Assembly (NCBI GenBank): GCA_033182465.1
Contig: CP137326.1
Coordinates: 372,001 to 436,000 of the forward strand
Origin: Sanghuangporus weigelae
Taxonomy: Eukaryota; Basidiomycota; Agaricomycetes; Hymenochaetales; Hymenochaetaceae
Direction: 5' to 3'
Length of the DNA: 64,000 nt
Numbering within the stretch: the first letter of the stretch is position 1; the number at the start of each line of letters is the position of its first letter. Below, piece by piece: positions 46,991 through 58,390 of the stretch. Position numbers and translations under genes: made by a program. Below the pieces are notes generated by a model. It was not told where the DNA came from. It searched no databases and saw nothing but the letters and a program-made list of their open reading frames with translations.

Positions 46991-48223
46991 CTCTTCCTCA
47001 TTCTTCTTCACCCTCTCGAAGCCTCTCCGCCCTCTCCCCACAAGTTCTTTCATCCTTCGTTGCTTCTCCGCGGTGCGCGCATGGGCTTCTAGAGACGCTT
47101 GGCTGTGTGTTACGCGCTTCACTGGCGCGCGATGAATCCCAGAGCCGGTGTATTTGGCTTTGAGGCCGATGCCGAGTCGGTCGGACTTGAGTACGGTGGG
47201 GAGGGGTGTTAGGAGCGCGCGAGGGGCGTGGTCTAGGTCTGTGTCTGATGGCCGCCGGATAGGCGAAGACGCAGAGTGAATGGCTGTCGAAGGCGGACTC
47301 TGCAGCTGAGAAGTAGTGTTGGTTGAGTCCAGTTGATCCTCCTCATCGTCAGACAGCGTGAGGTCAACTATTTCATGATCCACAGAAGCAAGATCGATCA
47401 CTTCTCGTTTCACCACTGTTCTTCTACTTTCATCCTCATCATCGTTTCCCACCTCCTTCTCCTTCCTTTTCTCTCTATATCCCGACCCACTCCGATTCCT
47501 CGACGCACGTCCAAGCGCCTCGCCTTCCTCCCACCCGCTCTTTTGCAGCATCGCGAATCCTCGATTGCTCGGGCCGATTGCGAGCCAGACCGGTGGCGTG
47601 TACTTCTGTTCTGTCGGTAAAGGCGGTGGGTCGCGTGCGAGGATATCAGCAAGCGTCGAAGCTTGTGCTGGGACACCAGATGAGGGTGTGCTGACGCCAC
47701 TGGACGAGGCTGAGGTGCTTGCTGAGGCTGAGGCTGATGCGGATGCTTCGAGAACGCGAGCGATGAACCAGTTATTTCTATCTTTCTTGATAGTGCTTTT
47801 CCGAGAAAAAGATTCAGGTTGTTTGTCTGTCATTGCGGGAGGAGTTTGAGGAGCAGAGGCGGGAGTACCGCTCCTCGGCGTCCCACCGGACGTCTTCCGC
47901 GCCAAAGACCTATACCAACCCGCAACGCCCTCCTTATCCTCCTCTTCCTTCTTCTCTCGTACACGCTCTTTTGTAAAGCTACCAGATCCCCACTCATTGT
48001 AGTCTATCGTAGCAGGAACGAATCTAGGCGGTCGTAAGATACGTGCACTCGTTCCGAAAGGCCTCTCGATGAGCCATGGGTCTCGGTCCTCTTCCTCTTG
48101 GACACCACTAGGGTTTGCTTCGGCGATAGCATCAGCTTCTAATTGTCCTGTTTCTAGTTCTAGACGTTTTCGGTCCTCTTCTGCGTTGTAGTTTGAGCGA
48201 ATGTGGTGAGCGACCGTGGCCAT
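46955..48223 (-). CDS. G-patch domain protein with an insert holding SUMO-interaction-like motifs
   Basis: This is an intron-free nuclear-type protein of 422 residues from MATVAHHIRS; an in-frame ATG at 48259 would add 12 residues. G-patch domains bind RNA and activate DEAH helicases in splicing or ribosome assembly. Here the domain is split. The first half, IGPSNRGFAMLQKSGWEEGE, is at about 216-239. The second half, LLTPLPTVLKSDRLGIGLKA, is at about 337-367. The insert of about 97 residues is acidic and holds VIDL (275-278) and IVDLTLSDDEED (285-296), both of the hydrophobic-core-plus-acidic type that binds SUMO. The N-terminal region has a conserved-looking FVPATIDYNEWGSGSFTKE and a Ser/Ala repeat near 160-175. 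The C-terminus is basic and helical (RRMKELVGRGRRGFERVKKN). The helicase partner is unknown. It is divergent from the PQ-loop gene, and its 3' tail was copied by the adjacent duplication. Confidence 0.88.
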   Translation of the reverse strand: MATVAHHIRSNYNAEEDRKRLELETGQLEADAIAEANPSGVQEEEDRDPWLIERPFGTSARILRPPRFVPATIDYNEWGSGSFTKERVREKKEEEDKEGVAGWYRSLARKTSGGTPRSGTPASAPQTPPAMTDKQPESFSRKSTIKKDRNNWFIARVLEASASASASASTSASSSGVSTPSSGVPAQASTLADILARDPPPLPTEQKYTPPVWLAIGPSNRGFAMLQKSGWEEGEALGRASRNRSGSGYREKRKEKEVGNDDEDESRRTVVKREVIDLASVDHEIVDLTLSDDEEDQLDSTNTTSQLQSPPSTAIHSASSPIRRPSDTDLDHAPRALLTPLPTVLKSDRLGIGLKAKYTGSGIHRAPVKRVTHSQASLEAHARTAEKQRRMKELVGRGRRGFERVKKNEEEKRRALLAYLNT

Positions 48224-48550
48224 GCAAGACGTTCGAATGAGAGTAGAGTAGAACAGCACTGCAAGATGTTGTGGGCGAATGACATAATTGCAGTGTTTGT
48301 AAGCACGAGGTCAGGAGACGCGAAGCAAGCCCGATTCGGACATTACCGTGTCCCGTCCTCTCTTTCCCGAAACCGAACGCCGACGCCGGCCGGACTCAAT
48401 TCTCCTTCCTTCCCTCCACTCAACATCCGGAGGAAACGAAAAAGTTCCAGCAACGCCGAGCTGGCTGGATGCTGATACGAACAAATAACACGCTGCGAAG
48501 CGATAACTTATTCTTCAGATTTGGACTCGTGAAAGCGATAGACAGCAAAG
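48224..48550. promoter_or_regulatory. Divergent promoter region, G-patch gene and PQ-loop gene
   Basis: These 327 bases lie between two divergent starts and must hold both promoters. No TATA box is clear in either direction. Confidence 0.5.
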
Positions 48551-50516
48551 ATGGGCGGCAGCGAGAGTATGAGCAGCGCTGTACGTACTATCCTTTCTGT
48601 GTCAGCTGAACGGGGATGGTGTAGTTGACAATCGTTTGTTCAACGCCTTAGTTCGGATGGGTATCCATAGCGTGCTGGTACGTCCCTATGGTTCTTCGTC
48701 CATGACTCCAACGTTACAACTCATGTTTTTTTTCCATTTCGATATATTCCCCAAACTACTTTGCACCAACGAACGCCTACCAAAAACAATTATTATTATT
48801 ATTATGTGACACGACAGGATTGTCGTCTACTCTCCACAAATAGTAGAGAACTACCAGTTACAATCAGGTGAAGGTCTCAGCGTTGCTTTCGTATTGATAT
48901 GGCTTGCGGGGGATTTGTGTAACTTCTTTGGTACGTCTTTCCGAAGTCCTTTGTGGTGAACTTAATGTGTCTGATGGTGTCGAAGGCGCTATTATGGCTG
49001 GCCTGCAGGTGTGCATTTATTATTCTCTGTAAAAGAGTGAAATATGCTAACTAGACGTGTGTACCGCATACAGGCCACGGTCATTATACTCGCGATTTAC
49101 GTACGTACTCTGTTTTCTTCATTTACTGAGTGAGCCTCATAGCTAAATCGAAAACTCAACGGATAGTATACGCTCTGCGACCTGACGCTCCTGGGCCAAA
49201 TATACTACTATCGTTGGAAGCGCAACCGTCTTGTCCATCGCATCTCATCCCCAATACCAACCCCACAAGTCATTTTACAAACAGAAAACGGGGAGCAAGC
49301 ACCCCTCCTCGGCTCTCGCTCTCCCTCCTCAGTATCTTCACGCAAGGCACCTGGCCCTGGAGATTCCGAGGCCCAAACAAACGAAACTGATGGGTTTTGG
49401 AAAGCGGCGCTTCGATACGCTCTCGCGATGCTATTTGTGATTGGTGTGGGTATGGCGGCATGGTTTGTCGGAAGGCGGCATCATCAAGGCGAGGGTGCCG
49501 ATCCTGGAAGCGAAGAGGGAGGAAGAGAGAAGGACGTCGTTGAGTGGAAAAGCCAGGTGATTGGGTGGACGAGTGCTGTCTTGTACCGTGAGTGCCGTGA
49601 TTCCTTTTTTCCCCCTTCCCTTTTATTTTTGAGTTCTTTGTATGCATGCATTTTTCCGGGAGACCTGCTTGCTCGCGAAGCTTTGGAGGAAAGAATGGGC
49701 GCGGACACCGCACCTGGACGGTTCCTGATTCCTGAATAAGCCTGAGCTTGAGCTTATTCTTACTCCGTCTCAATTTGTCGCTTTTCTTCCTTCCGTTGTT
49801 TCCGTTATTTCGTTTCGTAAATGCTAACGTCAGGGATTTACTTTCCCTTCAGTGGGCTCGCGGATACCTCAAATATGTACGTACCCTTTCTCTTCAGGTC
49901 AGGTACGGCACAGGCCTGACTTCGAAACTCATTTTTCCGCGCTGCTTCTCGGAATCCAAATCAAAACTTCTCGAAAACTCTCTTTCGAAATGCATTGTCG
50001 CGCTGGAAAACTTTGATAACACGCGGACTCGGGTGTGATTACTCTGGGCATGCATATTTTTCACACACCCACGGGGATATAGTGAAGAATTTCAAGACAC
50101 GGTGCGAGGGACTGTCGTTGGCGTTATTCCTGTTTTCGATTGCTGGGAATGTCACTTATGTGCTGTCGATATGCACGGAATCGATGACCCCTCGGCATCT
50201 CGTTGCGAATGCTGCTTGGCTGGCTGGTACGTCCCGTGCCTTTCTCTCTCTCTCCCGCTCTATCTCTCCGCGCGTTCTAGCGTCTAGACGCGAGAAAGAG
50301 GGGAAGTATATTTCTGATGCGCTTGTGCTGATGAATATATTGCAGGGAGCGGACTGACTGTATTCCTGGACGTCTTCGTGAGTGAATCAATATTTCTGAG
50401 AAAAAAGCGAGCTGACTCGAGAAATGAATTGCGCCGACGTGTAGGTGCTTTGCCAGTTCTTTTACTTCCGACGTACAGATGGGAGAGCAGGAGAGTTACC
50501 GCAACGGAGTAGATGA
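48551..50516 (+). CDS. PQ-loop seven-helix transporter (vacuolar cationic amino acid type)
   Basis: This protein resembles the Ypq/PQLC2 group, which exports basic amino acids from the vacuole or lysosome. Two PQ-loop motifs are visible: IACWIVVYSPQIVENYQLQS and LGSRIPQI. Each is followed by the usual partner block, GEGLSVAFVLIWLAGDLCNF and CEGLSLALFLFSIAGNVTYV. A hydrophilic loop with a dileucine-type sorting signal (EQAPLL) lies between the halves, as expected for a vacuole-targeted member. The first exon is only 30 nt (MGGSESMSSA), and exon 2 gives FGWVSIACW. About ten exons, all in frame when spliced by eye, ending FRRTDGRAGELPQRSR with TGA at 50514-50516. An (ATT) repeat lies in the third intron (48788-48805). 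Substrate is inferred from family only. Confidence 0.9.
48788..48805 (+). repeat. ATT microsatellite in an intron
   Basis: Five ATT units lie in an intron of the PQ-loop gene. They are short and probably neutral. Confidence 0.6.
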
Positions 50517-51435
50517 ATACATTTACAATACATTAGCGGAATGTAATGAAAGGGAACGTGGTGATATCGATAAGCCGAGTTCCGCGGCGAGGAAGAAGCA
50601 TTGCAGGCTGGATTGAGTAAGGGAGACGATCCCTGTTTGGCCGTGTTTGTTTCCTTTCTTTTGAACGTTCCTTTTATCAAAGCAACAATAATCGACCATC
50701 GGGTGTAGCAAGCAGTGCAGTGCTGGTAAGAATGCAGAGAGAGCAAAATAAAATAAAATAAAAACAAAGGTTGACTCGAGGCCAGGGAAGAGACCTCGTG
50801 TAGTTGAGCGAGGCCAGGGAGAGCTGCCTCGTGTCCCTCACCATCTCCCAAGAATCCGTATCCCCATCGCCTCGTGCCAGTCGTAGACGCACCAGCAGCA
50901 CTCCCGCATCGCATAATACTCAGGCCAGAATACTCGCTGCTCTTTTCGCCATGCCCTTCCTTCGTCTGCCCATCATCTCAACGAGAAGGTGTAGCGCACA
51001 TACCTGCAAGCAAGCATTGTACTTTGTCCTTGTACATTTATTTAATTATTTCTAACAAACAAAGCTGCTGCTGATTCTGCCTGCCTCGTGCTGGGACTCG
51101 TTTCCGGTCTGCGTGGTCCGACCGTCTGCGCGAGGCAATAACTGCACACAGCCCAGCCTAGCCTACAGGCAGGCAAGCCAGCCCACACTCTTCTCATTCT
51201 CTCTCTATCCAAAGTCAGTCATCTTCCCCTCCTCCCCCTTTTTTCTTTGTTCGTTCTTTGCGTTATATCCGACGAGCTTTGAGCTGAGCTGAATCCGCTG
51301 CATATATAGGTTTCTGCATCGTAGAACGGAGGCTCGCCTCGCCCCCGCCCTCGTCCTCGTCTCCCTTTGCCCTGAGAGGCGACGGTGCTCAGCATTCTTG
51401 AGGACCACCTGAAACAACTTTGATCGGACCGGTGC
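50517..51435. promoter_or_regulatory. Intergenic, promoter of the large F-box gene
   Basis: About 920 bases between the PQ-loop stop and the F-box start, both plus strand. It has an AAAAT-type repeat near 50745-50765 and a strongly pyrimidine-rich run near 51188-51250. TATATAG lies at about 51303-51309, some 130 bp before the ATG, with the CT-rich run just upstream. No gene is supported. Confidence 0.45.
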
Positions 51436-53961
51436 ATGCTCCGGTACAGCTCTGCGTACCCCGACGAGGCGATGAGCGCAAATACAGGCACTTCGAGCAA
51501 CATGCGGACGATCCCGCCGGTGTATTTCAGGCCATCGTCCCCCTCTTCGCCGCTTCGCTCGAGAGCGTCGACATTTGCGATGCCCCATATGCCTATACCC
51601 GTGCAGCTGCAGGTCCCTAGTGTACGCTCCAGTGCGTCCAGCGCGGCGAGCAATCGATCGTCGAAGAGTTTCGACGGTGAGAACGAAGCTGTTATCGAGA
51701 GAGAAAGGGAGAAGGAAAGAGAAAGGGAACGTGTGAGGGAAAGGGAAGAGAGGAAAGTTCCGATGGCACCCGCTATGCGACGGGGCGAAAGCAGCAGCAC
51801 GAGCAGCAGCTCGGGCAGCTCTAGAGGATACGGAGGGAGCGCATCATATTTCTATCGACAAGTGCCCGCGCCCCAGCTCCACCACAGGGCGTCTACGACG
51901 ACAGCGACGGCGGCCTCCACGCCGACGACGACACCGCCCTCATCGTCATCGTCCTCACGCACTCGGTCTCGCCGGCAATCCATCAATCAGGCTGGATCTA
52001 GTCCATATCCGGCGCCAGCTTCGGCTTCGCGCAGAAAGAATCCCGGCGAAGAAGCAGCGACGCGAGACCATAATAATATTAATATTAATATTAATAACGG
52101 TCATAACCACCCCGAGTCGATCCCGCACCTGCGCGAGGCGCTGAGCTCGCTCGAGTCGCAGATGGCGAGTCTGGAGTTCGAGAAGCAGCGGCTCGAGACG
52201 AAATTGGAGAACGCGGTGCGCCAGCAGGTCCCCGTGCACCGGCTCCCCCGGGAATTGCTCGGCGCGATCTTCGAGATCGGGGTGCACAGCGCGGACGCGG
52301 AGGACGCGGTGCTGCTCTCGACGCTGATGCGCGTGTGCAAGACGTGGACGGACGTCGCGCTCAATACGCCCGTTCTCTGGTCCCGCATACTCATCGATAG
52401 CCCCGCGAGCGTGCCCAAGGCGAGGCGCAAGCTGGCGCGTTCGCGCGCTGTTCCGCTGGATATTACGATCCAGTTCAGCCCGAGTGTGGATCCTGAGGCG
52501 GCCGTGCCGATGCCGCTACGCGGCGGCAGTGGACAGGGAGGGAGCGGGAAAGTGATCATCGAGACGGTCGTGCACGCGATGGACCTCCTCCAGCCGGCCC
52601 TCTGGCGATGGCGCTCGTTCCGCCTCGCCGTACCCACACACGCACACGCAGCTGCAGCACTCTCGCAATGCACGGACGCAGCGCCCTTGCTCGAGGTGCT
52701 AGCCGTGCAAGTGCATCATGTCATGCACGACTCGGCCGGAATCTCACGCTCTGCTTCTCTTTCTTCGAGCTCGCGGTCGCGGAGACACGCCCCGCTGAGT
52801 CTGAACGCGTTCATGGATGAAGATGCTGGAACGCAACTATTCGGCGGGCATACTCCGCGTTTGCGCAAGTGTGCGCTGACTTCGTTCGATGCGGGTTGGG
52901 GCGGGCCCCTGATGCAAGGCCTCACCGTCCTGCGACTCGGTGGATTCTGGAATGGAGCTGCGCCGAGCGTGAGGACGCTCATGGAGGTGCTGAGAGCCTG
53001 CCCAGCGCTCGAGGAGCTCGCGTTGAGGAATATGTCGGATGTAGAAGGAGAGATTGTCGGAAGTACGAATGAGAGTTGTGCGTGTTATGATTTCGACGGG
53101 TCGAGCAAGTCCTCTTCGCGATCCCATTCGCATTCACATCACGGACATGCTCATGTACACGCGCATTCGCATACAGTCTACCCGCGAGAAAGCGAGATGG
53201 TGCACCTCCCGCGCCTCAAATCCGCGTCATTCTACTACTCCGGGCAACTCCGCACGACGGCATTGCTCGCACATATGTCCTTCCCAGCGCTGGAACGACT
53301 CGAATTCGCGTATTTGGATAACTTGACGCCTGCATTTGCACATCTTAAGCGACAAGCTTGCTCGATTCCGGTAGAGTGGGAGAGGGATGAGATGGAGGTA
53401 CCGGTTTCAGGGAGAAGAACGAGCAGAAGGAGGATGAGTAGGAGTGGGAGTGGGACGAGTCAAGAGGAGATGGGTATGATGTTTAGGACGGGTCTACCGC
53501 TGAAAACGTTGAGGATCGAGAGCTGTCTGTTCAACGAGCTGAAACTCGTCAGACTCTTGCGACGTTTCCCGACGTTACGCACTTTGGAGCTAGTCGATGT
53601 CGAGGATGTATCAGCGAGTTTCCTAAACGTACGGTTTCTCTTCTATCTAAATCAAAATTCTAATTCATACCGATAACTGACTGCTTTCTTTTACTATATA
53701 GGGTCTATCAACTCCCACCTCACAGCATACGAACGCGAACGAATGGATCTGCCCCTTACTCGACACGCTCTCCTTCGACGGGTGCAGTGCCCTCCCATGG
53801 GACGCGCTCCGCGCGCTTGTAGAGGCGCGTCTACCAGCTGCGGACAGTGCGAATGCGAGACTTTTGGGGCCTGCGAGCGCTAGGTCGCGTGCGAAGGGCA
53901 CATATTCTACTTCCAGTGCGGGGGCGGGGAACGGTAGTAGCGCAAGTGGGTACGCTGCTCA

Positions 53962-53995
<34 letters not shown>

Positions 53996-54226
53996 TATTC
54001 TTCATCTGCAGCTGCATCTTCGCGAGTCAGCCGGGGCAGCGGTAGCAAAGAGCATCCCGGACCAGACGGACTCGAGCTTCCCCGCAGGATACGCGTCGTC
54101 GACCTAACGCGCTGCCCGCAGATTAGCAAAGAGATGATCGCGTGGCTGCGGATGTACGTTTCGGAGGTGCGCGTACGGAGGGAGGCGGAGCACACGTACT
54201 GGGGCGAGGGTGGTTTTGCTGTTTAG
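51436..54226 (+). CDS. Large F-box protein with low-complexity tracts
   Basis: Two exons (51436-53628 and 53702-54226) join in phase 0 to give 905 residues. An F-box lies at about 265-315: VPVHRLPRELLGAIFEIGV, then LLSTLMRVCKTWTDVALNTP and VLWSRILID, the layout common in expanded basidiomycete F-box families. A short coiled coil (LESQMASLEFEKQRLETKLE) precedes it. The C-terminal half reads as irregular leucine-rich strands (LTVLRLGGFWNG, LEELALRNMS, LRTLELVDVEDV, IRVVDLTRCPQIS), so it is probably an SCF substrate receptor. The N-terminal 240 residues are disordered, with an Arg/Glu run near 88-106 and an Asn-Ile repeat. A His-rich run lies near 560-580 (HSHSHHGHAHVHAHSH). A glutamine tract of 12 is at about 817-828. 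An in-frame ATG at 51472 is an alternative start. Confidence 0.88.
53960..53995 (+). repeat. CAG/CAA repeat encoding a glutamine tract
   Basis: Eight CAG codons followed by CAA CAA CAG CAA encode 12 glutamines in the second exon of the F-box gene. The tract lies in a Ser/Gly-rich linker between leucine-rich segments and may vary in length between strains. Confidence 0.85.
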
Positions 54227-55465
54227 AATGGATTGGGTGCATGGAAGGGACGTTTCTTGCCGCACGCTCTTCCCGGGAATGGTGGATAATGATTGATTGA
54301 CTGACGGATTTGATTGACGACTACTGTAACAAACTAAACTTGGACTGGGACTGGGATTTGGAATCGAATCATCATCGGATACCATACTCAAACTCTCGCT
54401 TTCTTCAGTTCTTGCTCTCTCTTGCCTTCTTGTCTCAAGCTCAGGACTTTCTGCTATCTCTGTCTGTCAATCCAGGCACGATCCATCTTTCTATCCAACT
54501 TCATTTCTCTCATTTCTCTCATTTTCTTGTGCATCACATAGAGATTCTCCCCTCCTCGGTTCAATGTCCATTTGTTCATTTTGACATACATAAGCTGTGC
54601 ACCGCTCTTCTTCATGCTGCTGACCACCTACTCACTATATTCCTTTTCTTATCTTGCATTCAAGTTACAGCAACGGTTTTTTTTTTGTTTATGGTTTACT
54701 ATGTATGTACACCATTCAAATTCCTAGGAAACTGTTATGTCTTGTTTTCGCTTGCTGTCTAGTTGATGTTGAATATATCCCGTGTCATACTGCTCTTGAC
54801 TATGTATCGACCTCGTCTGAATCTTATCTCTCACCGAATAATGATCATTGCACACAGATTCGAAACCGCTGATCACAGCTCGCGTGTGATCTTCTTTCCT
54901 TCTTTTCCTCAACCTCAAACTCAAGCAACGATAGGTGCTGACGATGATTGATTGGGAGACGAGCGTTCTGAATGAAAACCCAAGAAAATCACTGGCATAT
55001 TACATATATCCTCTCAATATACAATACTCAACGTTATCATAATGATTCACTTATCTCTCCACTCCCAGTCCCTCGGCTAGGACGAACCATGTGCATCCTA
55101 ACGATCAGCGCGCATGCGTACTGTACTATGGACTGTTTGGTATTTGTTTGCAAAGGAACGTAAGTACTTACGGGTACCTACTTATTCATGGGAGATAAAG
55201 ATATATTCCGCGTCCGAAGCTGCGATTTTGATTTCGATTGACAGCCCTGCGTTCTATCTGTTTGGTTTGGGAGAAGGGAGGTATTTATATCGAAGGCACG
55301 GGCACGGGCACAGTTATAAGTTGGAATTTGACAGAAGTGACGGGTTTTTTCGTCCCCCGAGGTCCTCGTTCTGTTTTCTCGACGCGTGCAGGTGCTCATT
55401 GCCCACGTTAGTCTGGAGATTTAGCAAATCCGTTCTGAGGTGACCGGAGAAAAGGACACGACAAG
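54227..55465. other. Intergenic, F-box 3' region and phosphatase promoter
   Basis: About 1.2 kb without a supported gene. The plus-strand frame at 54310-54762 is pyrimidine-rich and has no domain; it is probably 3' UTR. A TTTATAT sequence lies near 55284, about 180 bp before the phosphatase ATG. Confidence 0.55.
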
Positions 55466-57433
55466 ATGTTGACGGTCATGGGCATAAAGGACTGCGCGTT
55501 CTTCGCGCTTGCGCTGTTTGCATTACTCCTGCAAACTCAGGTGGTACAAGCAGCACCGTCGTTCGACGTGCGCAAGAGCCTCGGGAACCTCTCGCCGTTC
55601 TTCACGCCCAAGCCTGCTGGAGGACTCGTAGGCGGACTGGGGACGGGTATGCCGGAGGAGTGTTCTCTGGAGCAGGTTCACCTCGTACGTCCAAACCAAA
55701 CCAAACAACACGCAATGACTAAGCATGCAATGCTTACTTATACATACATAGATGCAACGCCACGGTTCGCGTCAACCGCTCGAAACAGAAGTCGTGTTCA
55801 CGCAAAACCTGTCTGATGTGCTGAACGCGCCGGATGTCACGTCCTTTTTGGACGAAAGCACGTTGCCAGAGGAATGGAGTTTTGTTCAGGGACCGGAGAG
55901 GTGGAGTAATGTACTCGGATCGGATAATTTGACTGCGGTGGGCAGGAGGGAGTGTTTTGATCATGGTGTTTGGTGAGTATTCATTCATTTACTTTTGTTG
56001 TTAGAATGCTGATTTCATTTCATTTTATTGTTTTGCGCTTGTAGGTTTCGATTGGCTTACCCCGATATGCCATTCGAGCATCTCTTGGTTGGGAATCAAG
56101 ATCGAGTGCGTTTATATCTTCTATTTTCCAAAGTTGGACTCAAGAATTGAATTTTCCGCAGGTTGTCGAATGCGCAGAATGGTTTCGCGCAGGCCTCTTT
56201 GGACGGTACCAGTTCGATATTTCGACGCTCTCACTCATCGAAGAGGATAATGTCACCATTTCTTCGAGTATGTTTCTTTCTCCTTGTTTCATGTAATATA
56301 ATATATGTATATTCGCATTTTAGTCACCCCGATGGATACGTGCCCCGAATGGAGTTATAACTTTGGTGCGGACCCCGTCACTCAGTGGGGAGACGTCTAC
56401 CTTCCACCCATCGTGAAGCGGTTTAATAAGGTTCTCTCGCCTCTAGAGCTGTCTACGGACGATGTGCGGTTTCTTAGCAATTTATTTGTCGAGTCTCTTC
56501 TGAAATATTCTCTCCTTAGGTACATGGAGCACTGTATGCCTGTGCGTACGAGCTTGCGGCGTTCGGGAATACGACATGGTGCGATGTGTTTACACCGACC
56601 GAGATAAAGAACTTTGAGTATGAGTACGTCTCTGTCCCCTTTCCTTTGTGTTTCTTTTCTGATTTGCTATGTCGTCAAGACTTGATGTTTTAATGCGAGA
56701 CGCTTTTGGATACGGCCTTCCTGGGAACATGGGTCCTGTTCTCGGGTGAATATTAAAAATATCCCTCAAATTATATGCTTCCCGCTTACTGTGTTAATTT
56801 TTCTCAGATCGCTTTTCGTGAACAACTTAGTCGACCGGTCAGTATGAGCATAAATTCGTTCTGAAATTTACTGAAAGGAAATCTCTGGGAAACGCGGAAA
56901 TAGAATGACGAACTCGAGCGCTAACGAAACTTTCCTCGAGTTCGGGCACGATACGACCATCGACATGGCACTTACCGCCTTGGGTCTGGCTAAGTACGCC
57001 TAATTACATTTTACCGCTGAGCGTTTCTAAGTATTCCTCTTTATTCTGATAGAGATGATAGCTTCCCAGCGACTGGTCCTCCGAACCCGAATCGAAAATG
57101 GCGAACAACGTTTCAGGTACCGTTCGCAGCGATGATGGTTTGGGAGAAATGGTCGTGTGGGGAGTCTTCGTACGTCCAATTCGAACTCCGATAAACGTCA
57201 CTTAGGTCAGCTAATTTTGACTCTGACTCACTAACTGTTCTCCGTCGTTGCGTAGAACGAAAGTGCGTCTCCTTCTAAATGGCGCACCTTTCTCTCTTGC
57301 TCCTTTGTGTGCAGCAGATAGGAGGTCGGGCGCATGTGAGCTGGACGCGTTTGTCCAGGCTACGGCCGAGATCAGGAGCGTGAAGTGGGGAGATACGACG
57401 TGGAACTCGACGTGCGGGGATCCTGGATTTTGA
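55466..57433 (+). CDS. Secreted histidine acid phosphatase (phytase-like)
   Basis: This belongs to the branch-2 histidine phosphatases, which release phosphate from phytate or other phosphomonoesters outside the cell. A signal peptide covers the N-terminus (FFALALFALLLQTQVVQA); ATG codons at 55466 and 55478 are both possible starts. The catalytic motif RHGSRQP opens exon 2 (MQRHGSRQPLETEVVF) and is intact. The proton-donor motif HD is in EFGHDTTIDMALTALGL. Other blocks are TAVGRRECFDHGVWFRLAYP, ECAEWFRAGLFG, DTCPEWSYNFGADPVTQW, YACAYELAAFGNTTWCDVF and FGYGLPGNMGPVLG. Paired cysteines fit the disulphides of the family. About nine exons of 60-250 nt; junctions keep frame. N-glycosylation sequons are frequent. 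Phytase activity in particular is an inference; a general acid phosphatase is equally possible. Confidence 0.9.
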
Positions 57434-58390
57434 TTTCATTCCTACGGACAGTCAGGGGATGGTTCTATTTTTGAGAGTTAATACCGAGAACGCTTATGAC
57501 GATTGCGTGCATGTGAGGACTGATTTTACATATCAGCGCATGCTTAATTTCCGGAAAATTTGACTGACTTCGACAAGTCGCGTAACTTCAACGACTTGGA
57601 AGCTTTCGAGAATCATCGTGCAGTCTGCCCCGGCTTGACTATTCGCACACCCTCGTCAATGAAAATTTCTCTTTCGCTCTACCTCCGACTGTATTGCAAG
57701 ACGAACTCGGTCTGTTCGGCTTTCCCTGGAAAGAACTGCATACTCGGAACGGCAACAATTCACCGATTCTTCGCGAGACTTCGCGATTGCTTGCACTGGG
57801 GATGAGGTGTCAGCGCAACTGCGTTCGGCCGTTCCAATACTTTCGCAAAGGTTTCTACTTTCGTCTGCTATGGGAAACGTCGGTGCAGGTGCAGAATTTT
57901 GACTATCATAATGGCAGACGAACGTTCGTCTTGATCTTCATCTGGTTCAATTGAACTGAACTATCACCCTGATTAGGATGCTTCTTCGCTGACTCTAGTC
58001 TATCTGACGTCCTCGGGGTCTGCTTTGCGTGATATATAATCGGACTGCAAGATGACACGCCGTCGCAGTTCCGAGGAGTCTTTTGCACTCTTTGTTATTA
58101 CCTCTTCTGCTGTTGGTTTCAAATGGTTTGCTTTGATGGTTGAACGATCCTCTGCTTGTCGCTAGTTGATCCCCGCCTATGGTTGCAACTAGTTTGCTTC
58201 ACTAACTGTGCATCCGCCTATCCGACCGTGCGACACTCTGCTCTATGGCTTATAGGTTTGAATACCCCTTGCAGACCTTGCTCTGAAATTTGTCTTCTTA
58301 TGTGCTGTCTTATAAGGCCCTGCCAAGTCTACGCGTCTTCTATACTCGCAGATCTAACGAAAACAATCAATACGTGTACATACATACTGT
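57434..58390. other. Intergenic, GH18 copy 2 promoter side
   Basis: About 960 bases without a supported gene. TATAAGG at 58311-58317 is 80 bp before the GH18 ATG. Short frames at 57560-57954 have no recognisable domain. Confidence 0.55.
58311..58317 (+). promoter_or_regulatory. Candidate TATA box of GH18 copy 2
   Basis: TATAAGG lies 80 bp upstream of the ATG at 58391, comparable with the TATATAA of GH18 copy 1. Confidence 0.4.

Noticed and set aside
48224-48259. G-patch gene start at 48259 instead of 48223
   Set aside because: The 12 extra residues (MLFYSTLIRTSC) are hydrophobic and fit poorly before a nuclear protein; the ATG at 48223 was preferred, but the other is not excluded.
53959-54195. 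Antisense frame ending in a polycysteine run
   Set aside because: It is the reverse reading of the CAG tract in the F-box gene.
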